From contig NZ_MCIG01000015.1 in NCBI RefSeq assembly GCF_001705035.1, positions 1 through 48,601 of the forward strand: a DNA stretch of 48,601 nt, given 5' to 3'. The notes under the pieces were generated by a model that saw nothing but the letters and a program-made list of their open reading frames with translations, was not told where the DNA came from and made no database searches. Every line of letters begins with the position of its first letter. The stretch's first letter is position 1. The position numbers and the translations under genes are program-made. Positions 1-8,246 of the stretch are shown here, piece after piece. The DNA is from Curtobacterium sp. UCD-KPL2560. Lineage in GTDB: Bacteria; Actinomycetota; Actinomycetes; Actinomycetales; Microbacteriaceae.

Positions 1-73
1 ACCCACCACCCCCATCGACCCGTCCGCCCGGACGAACCCCGACCCGCAGCACGGCCGGTCGCCGCGCAGCCGC

Positions 74-3000
74 GTGACCCGCGTCCTGACCGCCGGCATC
101 GCCGCCGTGGCCCTGACGTGCGGTGGCCTGGCCGTGGGCGGTGCCGCGAACGCCGCCCCGACCGGACTGTCGTCGGCCGACCTCAAGCTCGCCCAGCCCC
201 TGCGCGACGCGAAGCCCTCGAAGACGATCGCCGCGTTCGTGCGGACGACCGGCGAGGGGGCGCTCGCCGTCGACGCGAAGGCCAAGGGCGGCGACCTGAC
301 GAAGTCGACGTCGCGCTCCGCCCAGGCCGAGCAGCGCGTCAAGGCGATCGCCTCGACCGTCGACGCCGTGAGCGCCGCCGTCAAGCAGGCCGACGCGAAG
401 GCGACCGAGCTGTACTCGACCGAGTACACCGTCCCGGGTGTCGCCGTCGTCGCCGACGTCGACGCGCTCCGCAGCATCGCCGAGCGGTCCGACGTCGAGA
501 GCGTCATCCCGCTCACCCCGAAGAAGATCGTCGACCCGACCCCGGGTGACGCCTCGCGGGCACCGAGCGGCGTCGACCCCGACCTGCTCACCCCCGGCGC
601 GGACGGCGTCGCCCCGAAGAACGCGGCGAGCGACGTCTACACCCGGGCGCTCGACGCCTGGCAGCAGACCGGTCGGACCGGCAAGGGTGTCAACGTCGCC
701 GTGCTCGACACCGGCCTCGACTACACGCAGGCGGACTTCGGCGGACCGGGCACCACGGCCGCGTACCAGCAGGCCCTCGCGAGCACGAACGCGCCGGACA
801 AGAGCTGGTACGACGGCTCGAAGTTCCTCGGCGGCTACGACTTCGCCGGTCCCACGTACAACGCGGACACCAAGAGCGCCGCGTACGACCCGACCCCGAA
901 GCCCGACGCCAACCCGATCGACGGCAAGGGCGGCGACCACGGCACCCACGTCGCCGGCACCGCCGCGGGCTTCGGCCTCACCGCGGACAAGAAGACCTTC
1001 CGCGGCGACTACGCGAAGCTCACCACGCAGCAGGTCCAGGACATGTGGATCGGTCCGGGCACCGCGCCCCAGGCCGGCCTGTACGCCCTCAAGGTGTTCG
1101 GTGACGGCGGCGGTTCGACCGACCTCACCGGCGCCGCGCTCGACTGGGTCGGCAAGGCCCTGACCGAGGGCAAGGACATCAACGTCCTCAACCTGTCGCT
1201 CGGTTCCGACTACGGCGCACCGGACGACCCCGACAACGCCAAGATCGACGCGCTCACCGCCCGCGGTGTCCTGCCCGTCATCGCCTCGGGCAACGCCGAC
1301 GACTTCACCGACATCGGTGGTTCGCCGGGCAACGCCGAGGGCGCGCTGACCGTCGCCGCGAGCGCCACCGGGCAGTCCCTGTTCGACGGCGTGAAGGCGA
1401 CCGCCCCCGCGGACGTCGCGAAGACCTACCGGTCGCAGTACTCGCAGAACTACCAGGGCACCCTGCCGGTCGAGGGCGACGTCGTCGTGCCGACCATCAA
1501 CGTCGACGGCTGCCAGGCGTTCAGCGCCGACGAGGCGGCCGAGGTGAAGGGCAAGGTCGTCTGGCTGAAGTGGACCGACGGCGCACTCGAGTGCGGCTCG
1601 GGCGTCCGCTTCACCAACGTGCAGGCAGCGGGCGGCATCGGCGTCCTGCTCGCCGGCACCGTGACGAGCTTCGACTCGGGCGTCGCGGGCAACGCGACCA
1701 TCCCGGGGGCCGAGCTCACGTCGGACAGTGTGGCGAGCCTCCAGGCCGCTGCCCAGGCCGGGACCCTGCACGTGCAGTTCGCACAGGAGCTCAAGGGATT
1801 CCAGCTGGCGACCGAGCAGGCGAACGTGAACACGCTCGCGTCGTTCACCAGCCGTGGTGTGCACGGCTCGTTCGACGACATCGTCAAGCCCGACGTCGCT
1901 GGCCCCGGGGTCAACGTGATCTCGGCGGCCAACGGCACCGGTGACGGCCGCATGTCGATGAGCGGCACCTCGATGGCGACCCCGCACGTGGCCGGCATCG
2001 TCGCGCTGACGTTCCAGTCGCACCCGTCGTGGACGGCCCCGCAGGTCAAGGCCGCCGTGATGAACACCGCGACGCACGACGTGGAGCAGGGCGACCGCAC
2101 GGCCACGCTGCTCCGCCAGGGCACCGGCCGCGTCGACGCGCTGCAGGCGGTCACCGCCGGCACCACGGTCCGCAGCGTCGAGAACGACCAGCTCGTCACC
2201 GCCTCGTACGGTGTCGTGGAGGTCAGCGGTGCCGCGACCGAGTCCCGCACGCTGCAGATCCAGAACACCGACGGCCGGGCGCACACCTACGACGTGGCCT
2301 ACCAGCCGCAGGTCGACCAGCCGGGCGTCGCGTTCACGCTGAGCACCAAGCGGGTCACGGCTCCGGCCCACGGCACCGCGACGGTCAAGCTGACGTTCAC
2401 GATCGCCGACCCGTCGAAGCTGCGTCGCGTCATCGACCCCACCCAGGAGTCGGTGCAGTCCGGGTACCAGCGTGAGTTCGTCGCGGCGGCCTCGGGCGTC
2501 GTGGCCTTCACGCCGACCGACACGTCGCTCAACCCGCTCCGCCTCGGTGCCTACGTGGCGCCGAAGCCGGTCAGTGCGGTGCACGGCAAGGACATCGCGT
2601 TCTCGGGCACCCAGACGCAGGCCGACCTCGCGCTCGCCGGGCGTGCGGTCGACCAGGGCGACGCCGTTACCGGGTACCACTCGGTCGTCGCGCCGTTCGT
2701 GCTCGGCGGGACGGACGGCCAGGAGTCGTTCCCGGCCGGTGCGGCGAAGCAGTCGCTCCAGGCGGCGGACATCCGGTCGTACGGTGCGAACTACGACAAG
2801 GCGTCCGACACGCTCGCGTTCGGCGTGCAGACCGCCGGCGCCGACGCGAACCCCGGTGCCGTCACGAACGTCGAGGTCATGATCGACACGAACCGCGACG
2901 GCAAGCCCGACTACCTGGTGTACGACGCGAAGTCGGCGACGGTCGACGCCACGTTCGCCACCACGGTGGACCTGGCGACGGGCGAGACCGTCGACTCGCA

Positions 3001-3661
3001 GCCGCTGAACGGCGGGACCGCGGGGCAGGACGTCAACACGTTCGACAGCGCCGTGAAGGTCCTGACGGTCTCGGCGTCGACGATCGGCGCGACCGGTCCG
3101 TTCGACTACTCGGTGCTCACCGAGTCGGCGTACGCCCCGGCCCTCGCCACGAGCGGCTCCAACGTCGTCGACGAGACCGCCCAGGCGACGTACGACCCGA
3201 CGAAGCCGGCGCTGACCTTCGCGCAGGGCACCACGACCGGTGTGCTCTTCGCGGACCAGGGCTCGCTGCAGGTCACGCGTCCGGCCGACGTCACGAACGC
3301 GCGCATCCTGCTGCTCCACCTCGGCAACGCGGTGGGCGACCAGGCGGACACGCTCGCGGCGGCGCAGACCGCGCCGACGCTGGCGCTCCGCCCGGGCAGC
3401 GCGGTCACGATCTCGGGCACCCCGAAGGTCGGCAAGACCCTCAAGGCGCAGCACGGGTCGTGGGACGGCAAGAAGGTGACGTACTCGTACCAGTGGCTCC
3501 GTGACGGTGTCGCGGTGCCGGGTGCGACCGGGCAGCAGTACTCGCTCGGCACCACGGACGCGGGGCACCGCTTCCAGGTGACGGTCACCGCGAAGGCGTC
3601 CGGCTACCAGGACGGCACGGCGACCTCCGCCGAGACCGCGGCGGTGGCTCCCCGCCGCTAG
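74..3661 (+). CDS. Secreted S8 (subtilisin-like) serine peptidase
   Basis: Predicted extracellular subtilisin-family protease of about 1195 residues. The N-terminus has a signal peptide ending near ANA (residues 25-27). The catalytic triad is visible: Asp212 in VLDTG, His289 in HGTHVAG and Ser633 in GTSMATPHVAG. A protease-associated type insert lies between His and Ser, roughly residues 455-575. After the catalytic domain come Fn3-like beta segments (about 700-820) and a C-terminal Ig-like module with a YQWLRDG motif (about 1115-1190), a common arrangement in large actinobacterial secreted subtilases. The GTG at 74 has no clear ribosome binding site and the frame is open to the first base of the window, adding an Arg-rich stretch. 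The true start may therefore lie upstream, and the gene may be cut by the window edge. Substrate unknown. Confidence 0.93.
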   Translation: MTRVLTAGIAAVALTCGGLAVGGAANAAPTGLSSADLKLAQPLRDAKPSKTIAAFVRTTGEGALAVDAKAKGGDLTKSTSRSAQAEQRVKAIASTVDAVSAAVKQADAKATELYSTEYTVPGVAVVADVDALRSIAERSDVESVIPLTPKKIVDPTPGDASRAPSGVDPDLLTPGADGVAPKNAASDVYTRALDAWQQTGRTGKGVNVAVLDTGLDYTQADFGGPGTTAAYQQALASTNAPDKSWYDGSKFLGGYDFAGPTYNADTKSAAYDPTPKPDANPIDGKGGDHGTHVAGTAAGFGLTADKKTFRGDYAKLTTQQVQDMWIGPGTAPQAGLYALKVFGDGGGSTDLTGAALDWVGKALTEGKDINVLNLSLGSDYGAPDDPDNAKIDALTARGVLPVIASGNADDFTDIGGSPGNAEGALTVAASATGQSLFDGVKATAPADVAKTYRSQYSQNYQGTLPVEGDVVVPTINVDGCQAFSADEAAEVKGKVVWLKWTDGALECGSGVRFTNVQAAGGIGVLLAGTVTSFDSGVAGNATIPGAELTSDSVASLQAAAQAGTLHVQFAQELKGFQLATEQANVNTLASFTSRGVHGSFDDIVKPDVAGPGVNVISAANGTGDGRMSMSGTSMATPHVAGIVALTFQSHPSWTAPQVKAAVMNTATHDVEQGDRTATLLRQGTGRVDALQAVTAGTTVRSVENDQLVTASYGVVEVSGAATESRTLQIQNTDGRAHTYDVAYQPQVDQPGVAFTLSTKRVTAPAHGTATVKLTFTIADPSKLRRVIDPTQESVQSGYQREFVAAASGVVAFTPTDTSLNPLRLGAYVAPKPVSAVHGKDIAFSGTQTQADLALAGRAVDQGDAVTGYHSVVAPFVLGGTDGQESFPAGAAKQSLQAADIRSYGANYDKASDTLAFGVQTAGADANPGAVTNVEVMIDTNRDGKPDYLVYDAKSATVDATFATTVDLATGETVDSQPLNGGTAGQDVNTFDSAVKVLTVSASTIGATGPFDYSVLTESAYAPALATSGSNVVDETAQATYDPTKPALTFAQGTTTGVLFADQGSLQVTRPADVTNARILLLHLGNAVGDQADTLAAAQTAPTLALRPGSAVTISGTPKVGKTLKAQHGSWDGKKVTYSYQWLRDGVAVPGATGQQYSLGTTDAGHRFQVTVTAKASGYQDGTATSAETAAVAPRR

Positions 3662-3663
3662 CC

Positions 3664-3711
3664 GACAGCAGGACGCCCCGCTACCGACCGGTAGCGGGGC
3701 GTCCTGCTGTC
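3664..3711 (+). terminator. Rho-independent-type terminator hairpin
   Basis: Perfect inverted repeat with 22-bp arms (GACAGCAGGACGCCCCGCTA and on) around a 4-nt loop, beginning 2 nt after the protease stop codon. There is no long T tract, as is usual in high-GC actinobacteria. Confidence 0.9.
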
Positions 3712-3756
3712 CGGTTCCTCCCTGTGCCCGTGCGCCCAGTGCGGCAAGGGGACATG

Positions 3757-3771
3757 TAGTTAGACAAACTA
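3757..3771. promoter_or_regulatory. AT-rich palindrome, candidate operator
   Basis: TAGTTAGACAAACTA has 5-bp inverted arms (TAGTT/AACTA) and overlaps a direct repeat of TAGACAA (3761-3776). It is notably AT-rich for this genome and sits 25 nt upstream of the 56-aa ORF. Its shape resembles operators of MarR-type regulators, but no regulator gene adjoins it. The function is inferred. Confidence 0.45.
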
Positions 3772-3795
3772 GACAATCGGTGCCACGCTGCACGC

Positions 3796-3966
3796 ATGCG
3801 AACGCAGAACAGCCTGATGCAGCTCCGGGCGAACCCGATGGAGTGGCGTCGTCGCGGCCTCACGCCGCCGGACGTCATCCAGGCGATGATCGAGGAACGC
3901 CTCGCCGAGCCGGGTCACTCCCAGCCGGTCGGCGACCCGTCCTACCAGGACTTCTTCCGCATCTGA
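3796..3966 (+). CDS. Small hypothetical protein (56 aa)
   Basis: ATG-initiated ORF of 56 residues with no recognised family. It begins MRTQNSLMQL, has a basic centre (EWRRRGLTPPDV), a predicted helix (IQAMIEERLAEP) and ends DPSYQDFFRI. There is no Shine-Dalgarno sequence. A hexamer CACGCT ends 6 nt before the ATG, the spacing seen at leaderless genes elsewhere in the window. It has its own AT-rich upstream region with a palindrome and is followed by a REP-like hairpin that could terminate it. It is flanked by terminators on both sides, so it is probably monocistronic. Confidence 0.6.
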   Translation: MRTQNSLMQLRANPMEWRRRGLTPPDVIQAMIEERLAEPGHSQPVGDPSYQDFFRI

Positions 3967-3987
3967 GCGCGGAACGTCACCCCACGA

Positions 3988-4031
3988 CGGACGGGAGGCG
4001 CGGTGCCGGCTGGCACCGCGCCTCCCGTCCG
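3988..4031. repeat. REP-like 44-bp palindrome, copy 1
   Basis: Perfect palindrome: 20-bp arm CGGACGGGAGGCGCGGTGCC, loop GGCT, then the complementary arm. Identical to the copy at 47527-47570 and nearly identical to the one at 32440-32483. It lies between the 56-aa ORF and purA. Confidence 0.9.
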
Positions 4032-4165
4032 TTCGTGGTCGGGCCGGACCCGCGTGGTCGCCGTGACCGCCCGGGTCCCGGCCCTGGCCGGGACGAGTCC
4101 CCGATCTCGTCGGTACGGTGCGGCCGCGCTCTCCACAGGCGGGTGACGCGGAGGTGACCAGTCGA

Positions 4166-4200
4166 TAGACTCGGGTGGACCACCGGCCCAGCCCGCCGGT
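4166..4200 (+). promoter_or_regulatory. purA promoter and leader hairpin
   Basis: A -10-like TAGACT at 4166-4171 is followed by a small hairpin (ACCGGC/GCCGGT, 4182-4200) in the untranslated leader of purA. No recognisable purine riboswitch is present. Confidence 0.4.
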
Positions 4201-4231
4201 GCGGTCCTCCGCCAACGTGAGGAGAACCTCC

Positions 4232-5527
4232 ATGCCCGCAGCAGTCATCATCGGTGCCCAGTGGGGTGACGAGGGCAAGGGGAAGGCAACCGACCTCCTC
4301 GGCTCCCGCATCGACTACGTCGTGAAGTTCAACGGCGGCAACAACGCCGGGCACACGGTCGTCGTCGGCGGCGAGAAGTACGCCCTGCACCTGCTGCCCT
4401 CGGGCATCCTCACACCCGGCGTCACCCCGGTCATCGGCAACGGCGTCGTCGTCGACATCGAGGTGCTGTTCCAGGAGCTCGACGCGCTCAAGGCCCGCGG
4501 GGTCGACGTCTCGAAGCTCCGCGTCTCGGCGAACGCGCACGTCATCACGCACTACCACCGCACGATCGACAAGGTGACCGAGCGCTTCCTCGGCAAGCGT
4601 CAGATCGGTACGACCGGGCGCGGCATCGGTCCGACCTACGCCGACAAGATCAACCGCGTCGGCATCCGCATCCAGGACATCTTCGACGAGAACATCCTGC
4701 GCCAGAAGGTCGAAGCGGCCCTCGACCAGAAGAACCACCTGCTCGTCAAGGTCTTCAACCGTCGTGCGATCGACGCCGAAGAGGTCGTCGAGTCGCTGCT
4801 GTCCTACGCCGACCGCCTGCGCCCGATGGTCGCCGACACCGCGCTCGAGATCCACCAGGCGCTCGAGCGGGGCGAGACCGTCCTGTTCGAGGCCGGCCAG
4901 GCCACCATGCTCGACGTCGACCACGGCACCTACCCGTTCGTGACCTCGTCGTCCGCGACCGCCGGCGGTGCCGCGACCGGTTCCGGCATCGGCCCGGGCA
5001 AGCTCGAGCGCATCATCGGCATCGTCAAGGCGTACACGACCCGCGTCGGCGCCGGTCCGTTCCCGACCGAGCTGTTCGACGAGTCGGGGGAGTTCCTCCG
5101 CGCGAACGGCTTCGAGTTCGGCACCACGACCGGTCGCCCCCGTCGCTGCGGCTGGTACGACGCCCCGATCGCCCGGTACACGGCGCGCATCAACGGCGTG
5201 ACCGACTTCGTGCTCACCAAGCTCGACGTCCTGACCGGCCTCGAGACCATCCCCGTGTGCGTCGCGTACGAGGTCGACGGGCAGCGCGTGGACGAGGTCC
5301 CGGTCAACCAGTCCGACTTCCACCACGCGAAGCCGATCTACCAGGACTTCCCCGGCTGGTCCGAGGACATCACGGGCGCCCGCTCGTTCGACGACCTGCC
5401 GAAGAACGCGCAGGACTACGTGCTCGCGGTCGAGGCGATGTCGGGTGCCCGCATCTCGGCGATCGGCGTCGGCCCGGGCCGTGACGCGATCGTCGTGCGG
5501 CACGACCTGCTCGGGGCGGCGCTCTGA
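4232..5527 (+). CDS. purA: Adenylosuccinate synthetase
   Basis: Cytoplasmic enzyme that joins IMP and aspartate using GTP to give adenylosuccinate, the first committed step of AMP synthesis. The 431-residue product has the family's usual length. The N-terminal P-loop GDEGKGK (about residues 12-18) is present, with [10 protein letters not shown] near residue 128 and the GTYPFVTSS signature near 231. The ATG at 4232 is chosen because a GTGAGGAG ribosome binding site lies 7-8 nt upstream. An upstream in-frame extension would lack both a ribosome binding site and homology. The phosphatase gene starts 2 nt after its stop, so the two are probably co-transcribed. Confidence 0.97.
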   Translation: MPAAVIIGAQWGDEGKGKATDLLGSRIDYVVKFNGGNNAGHTVVVGGEKYALHLLPSGILTPGVTPVIGNGVVVDIEVLFQELDALKARGVDVSKLRVSANAHVITHYHRTIDKVTERFLGKRQIGTTGRGIGPTYADKINRVGIRIQDIFDENILRQKVEAALDQKNHLLVKVFNRRAIDAEEVVESLLSYADRLRPMVADTALEIHQALERGETVLFEAGQATMLDVDHGTYPFVTSSSATAGGAATGSGIGPGKLERIIGIVKAYTTRVGAGPFPTELFDESGEFLRANGFEFGTTTGRPRRCGWYDAPIARYTARINGVTDFVLTKLDVLTGLETIPVCVAYEVDGQRVDEVPVNQSDFHHAKPIYQDFPGWSEDITGARSFDDLPKNAQDYVLAVEAMSGARISAIGVGPGRDAIVVRHDLLGAAL

Positions 5528-5529
5528 CG

Positions 5530-6087
5530 ATGCGGATCCTGTTCGTCTGCAGCGGCAACATCTGCCGGTCCCCGCTCGGCGCCCAGGTGCTGACCGCTCG
5601 GCTCGGCCCGGACGCCCACGCGTTCACGGTCGAGTCGGCCGGCACGATCGCCGACGACGGTGCCGCGATGGACGGCCCGGCCGCTGCGCAGTCCGCGCGG
5701 CTCGGTGGCGACCCGTCGACGCACCGCTCGCGCTACCTGACCGAGCAGATCGCGGCGTCGGCCGACCTCGTGCTGACGGCCGAGCGGTCGCACCGTGCGG
5801 CCGTGGTGTCGCTCGCGCCCCGGACGGCCAAGCGCGCCTTCACGATCAAGCAGTTCGCCCGCGTGCTCGACGGGCTCGAGCCGGGCGACCTCGCCGGGAT
5901 CGCGACCGCGCAGGACCTGGTCGACCGGATCGCCCGGCTGCGGGGGACCGTCCCGCCGCCGGCCGACCCCGCGGACGACGACGTCGACGACCCCTACCGG
6001 CGGTCCGAGGCGACGCACGTGCGGGTCGCGGACGAGATCGACGCCGCACTCGCGCCGATCGCGGACGCCCTGCGCGCGCTGCGCTGA
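5530..6087 (+). CDS. Low-molecular-weight protein-tyrosine phosphatase
   Basis: Cytoplasmic phosphatase of about 185 residues. The P-loop CX5R is Cys7-Ser-Gly-Asn-Ile-Cys-Arg13 followed by Ser, and the general-acid Asp is probably Asp154 in a DPY motif near the C-terminus. Enzymes of this class reverse tyrosine phosphorylation. In many bacteria they act on the BY-kinase that controls polysaccharide export, and such a kinase is encoded 2.2 kb downstream, although two unrelated reverse-strand genes lie between. The gene follows purA by 2 nt and is probably in its operon. A 10-bp direct repeat (GAGCTGCGCC twice) begins inside the stop codon. An arsenate reductase role is less likely without other ars genes. 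Confidence 0.88.
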   Translation: MRILFVCSGNICRSPLGAQVLTARLGPDAHAFTVESAGTIADDGAAMDGPAAAQSARLGGDPSTHRSRYLTEQIAASADLVLTAERSHRAAVVSLAPRTAKRAFTIKQFARVLDGLEPGDLAGIATAQDLVDRIARLRGTVPPPADPADDDVDDPYRRSEATHVRVADEIDAALAPIADALRALR

Positions 6088-6122
6088 GCTGCGCCGAGCT
6101 GCGCCGCCCCTCCGGACGGCGC

Positions 6123-6154
6123 GACGCCCCCGCTGCACGCGCAGCGGGGGCGTC
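6123..6154. terminator. Bidirectional terminator hairpin
   Basis: Inverted repeat GACGCCCCCGCTGC / GCAGCGGGGGCGTC with a 4-nt loop, between the convergent phosphatase (forward) and NERD (reverse) genes. It can serve both. Confidence 0.85.
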
Positions 6155-6204
6155 GTCGTGTGCGGAGGCGCGGGGGCTTCGTCCCGGGGTGGCCCGGGCC
6201 GCGC

Positions 6205-7206
6205 TCAGTCGCGCAGCTCGGGCAGCCGGTAGGTGCCGAGCGTGACCGTGTGGGCGCCCTGCCCGAGCAGCTTCCGCACGACCGCGTCGGTGCGGGCCCG
6301 GTTCGGTACCGCGTTCCGGCGCACCAGGGTCGTGACGAGGTTCTGCAGCTCGGTGGCGTCGGTCACGATCGCGGTCGAGGCACCGCCGCTGCCGGTCTCG
6401 CTCTCCCCGCGGTCCTCGGCCTGGACGTACGCGGCGGCGTCGCCGGAGTAGAACACGGCCGAGTGCACCCACGAGGGGCCGCCGCCGTCCTCGTCGCTCA
6501 GGAAGTGCTTGAGCCGGCGGGCCTGCTGCCGGACCTGGCGCGCGGGCGAGGCGCCGCCGGCCTGCACGCGCACCTGCCACCAGTGCTCGACCTCGTCGGC
6601 GTGGTCGAGCACCCGGCGGCTGCGCACCTGCACCGCGAAGGAGCCGGTCAGCGAGGACTCGTCGAGCAGGTTCCGGAAGGCGTGGTGCACGGTGCTCGGC
6701 TTGCGGCCGTCGAACACGATGCCGTTCCACCGCTTGTTCTCGACGACGAGCACGTGGCCCGACTCGAGCACCAGGACGTGGTCGAGCTGCGCGACGAAGC
6801 TGCGGCTCCGGTCGCGCTCGGCGCGGGCGACGGGAGCGAAGACGACGTTGGTGAACAGGGCGCCGTTCACCCCGACCGCACGGCAGACCTCGTGGATGGT
6901 GCGCTGCGAGGCCTCCTCCCACCGCATGCCGCGGCGGGCGAGGTCGCGGCTCTGCTCGGCGTCGGCCAGGGCTTCCTGGCGTGCGACGTCGGCGGCGACG
7001 AGCCGGCGGGCGTGCTCGGCCTCGGTCGCAGCGGTGCGCTCGCGGTGCTCCCGTTCGAGCGTGCCGGTCTGGTGGTCACGGAGTCGTTCGGCGTCGGCGA
7101 GGGCGGCACGGGCCGAGGACTGGTTCCGCCGCAGGACGATCACCAGGAGGACCACGACGACCGCGAGCCCCCCGGCGACCAACCACGGCACGAGCTCGCT
7201 GGTCAT
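6205..7206 (-). CDS. Membrane-anchored NERD (nuclease-related) domain protein
   Basis: 333-residue protein. An N-terminal transmembrane segment (about residues 6-24) is followed by a charged Ala/Glu/Arg coiled coil (about 28-95) and a NERD domain (about 100-220). The domain has the features of the restriction-endonuclease-like fold: a core QLDHVLVL strand followed by VVENKRW, where the Glu and Lys would be catalytic. NERD proteins are inferred nucleases, but few have been tested. The ATG at 7206 is preferred because it directly precedes the hydrophobic segment (SELVPWLVAGGL). The frame continues upstream without a plausible signal. Transcribed convergently to the phosphatase. Partner and substrate are not evident. 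Confidence 0.8.
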   Translation of the reverse strand: MTSELVPWLVAGGLAVVVVLLVIVLRRNQSSARAALADAERLRDHQTGTLEREHRERTAATEAEHARRLVAADVARQEALADAEQSRDLARRGMRWEEASQRTIHEVCRAVGVNGALFTNVVFAPVARAERDRSRSFVAQLDHVLVLESGHVLVVENKRWNGIVFDGRKPSTVHHAFRNLLDESSLTGSFAVQVRSRRVLDHADEVEHWWQVRVQAGGASPARQVRQQARRLKHFLSDEDGGGPSWVHSAVFYSGDAAAYVQAEDRGESETGSGGASTAIVTDATELQNLVTTLVRRNAVPNRARTDAVVRKLLGQGAHTVTLGTYRLPELRD

Positions 7207-7372
7207 GGTGCAACCCCACCACACCCGGGCACGGGGGAGCGGACCGGCGGCGGCGAGTCGAGCCAGCGGCGGCGGGTCGGGCCCCCGGCCGAGCAGGTCG
7301 AGCACGTCCAGCCGGCCACGCCGGTGGCAGCGGCGCCGCCGACGCTGCCCGGTCGACTCCCGGAGGAGCCGC

Positions 7373-8092
7373 TCAGCGCGGCCAGGTCGCGACGACCGCA
7401 ACGGCGTTGAACAGCACGTGCGCGACGACCGCCGCACCGATCCGGTTCGTCATCGCGACGAGGGCGCCGGTCAGCAGACCGAGCACGAACGTCGTGACGA
7501 ACACCTGGAACCCGGCGATCGTGGTCGTCGCGGCGCCGAGGAACAGGTGGGACAGGGCGAACAGGAACGCCGTCAGCACGACCGCGAGCCACTGCGTGCG
7601 CGGTGTGAGCTCGGCCGCCAGGGTCCGCTGGAACAGCCCGCGGAAGAACGTCTCCTCGATGACCGGGCTCACGATCACGATGCCGACGGCAGAGACGACG
7701 AGCAGCCCCACGTCCGGTGCCCCGAGCGACGGTGCCGGGGTCAGTCCGGTGGTCCCGGTCAGGGCGATCGCGAGCACGACGTCGACCACCCGCGCGAGGA
7801 TGACGATCCCGAGCGCGAACACCAGGTCGCCGAGCTCGATCCGGAACCGGCCGAGCGTGCCCTTGCCCGTCCGTGCGATCACCCACACCGCGCCGAGCAC
7901 GAGCGGCACCCACACCGACAGGTTGCCTGCGAGGACCTGCAGCGCGGGCGGCTGGATGGCCCCGCGGAGGGTCAGGCTGCTCACGATCCGGGCGAGCACG
8001 ACGGCCACCACGAGGGCGACCAGCAGGGCGACGAGGTCCCGCTGCCGGGCGGTCGAGGGCTCGGTGGTGTCCGCGTCCGGCTGCGTCGTCAT
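7373..8092 (-). CDS. CPBP family intramembrane metalloprotease
   Basis: 239-residue polytopic membrane protein of the CPBP (CAAX protease and bacteriocin-processing) family. The three motifs are visible: Glu146-Glu147 with Arg151 (EETFFRG), His182 (ALSHLF) and His225/Asn229 (VVAHVLFN). About seven hydrophobic segments follow a short polar N-terminus. Members cleave within membranes or confer immunity to bacteriocins, and the substrate here is unknown. The ATG at 8092 is supported by a -10-like TACGCT ending 6 nt upstream with no ribosome binding site, suggesting a leaderless mRNA. It is divergent from the polysaccharide operon. Confidence 0.88.
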   Translation of the reverse strand: MTTQPDADTTEPSTARQRDLVALLVALVVAVVLARIVSSLTLRGAIQPPALQVLAGNLSVWVPLVLGAVWVIARTGKGTLGRFRIELGDLVFALGIVILARVVDVVLAIALTGTTGLTPAPSLGAPDVGLLVVSAVGIVIVSPVIEETFFRGLFQRTLAAELTPRTQWLAVVLTAFLFALSHLFLGAATTTIAGFQVFVTTFVLGLLTGALVAMTNRIGAAVVAHVLFNAVAVVATWPR

Positions 8093-8098
8093 GGGGCG

Positions 8099-8104
8099 AG
8101 CGTA
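8099..8104 (-). promoter_or_regulatory. Leaderless -10 element (CPBP gene)
   Basis: TACGCT on the reverse strand, 6 nt before the ATG of the CPBP gene. This places the transcription start at or next to the A of the start codon. Confidence 0.5.
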
Positions 8105-8246
8105 GAGGACGGTCGAGTCACTTCCGCCACAACAGGCGAGTAGGCCTCATCCGTGTGGCACTATTTACAAGCCGACTGCTGGGAGAACCCCTGCAGACCC
8201 TGTGTCGGGACCACAGGAACGGTCAGGATCGGGGAAGGCGGGCCGC

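Noticed and set aside
3977..5503. Long reverse frame antisense to purA
   Set aside because: Composition typical of an antisense shadow. purA is unambiguous on the forward strand.
8202..8246. Earlier in-frame ATG for the BY-kinase
   Set aside because: No ribosome binding site, and the added residues do not resemble the family. GTG at 8247 has GGAAGG and begins at the conserved ELRDYI.
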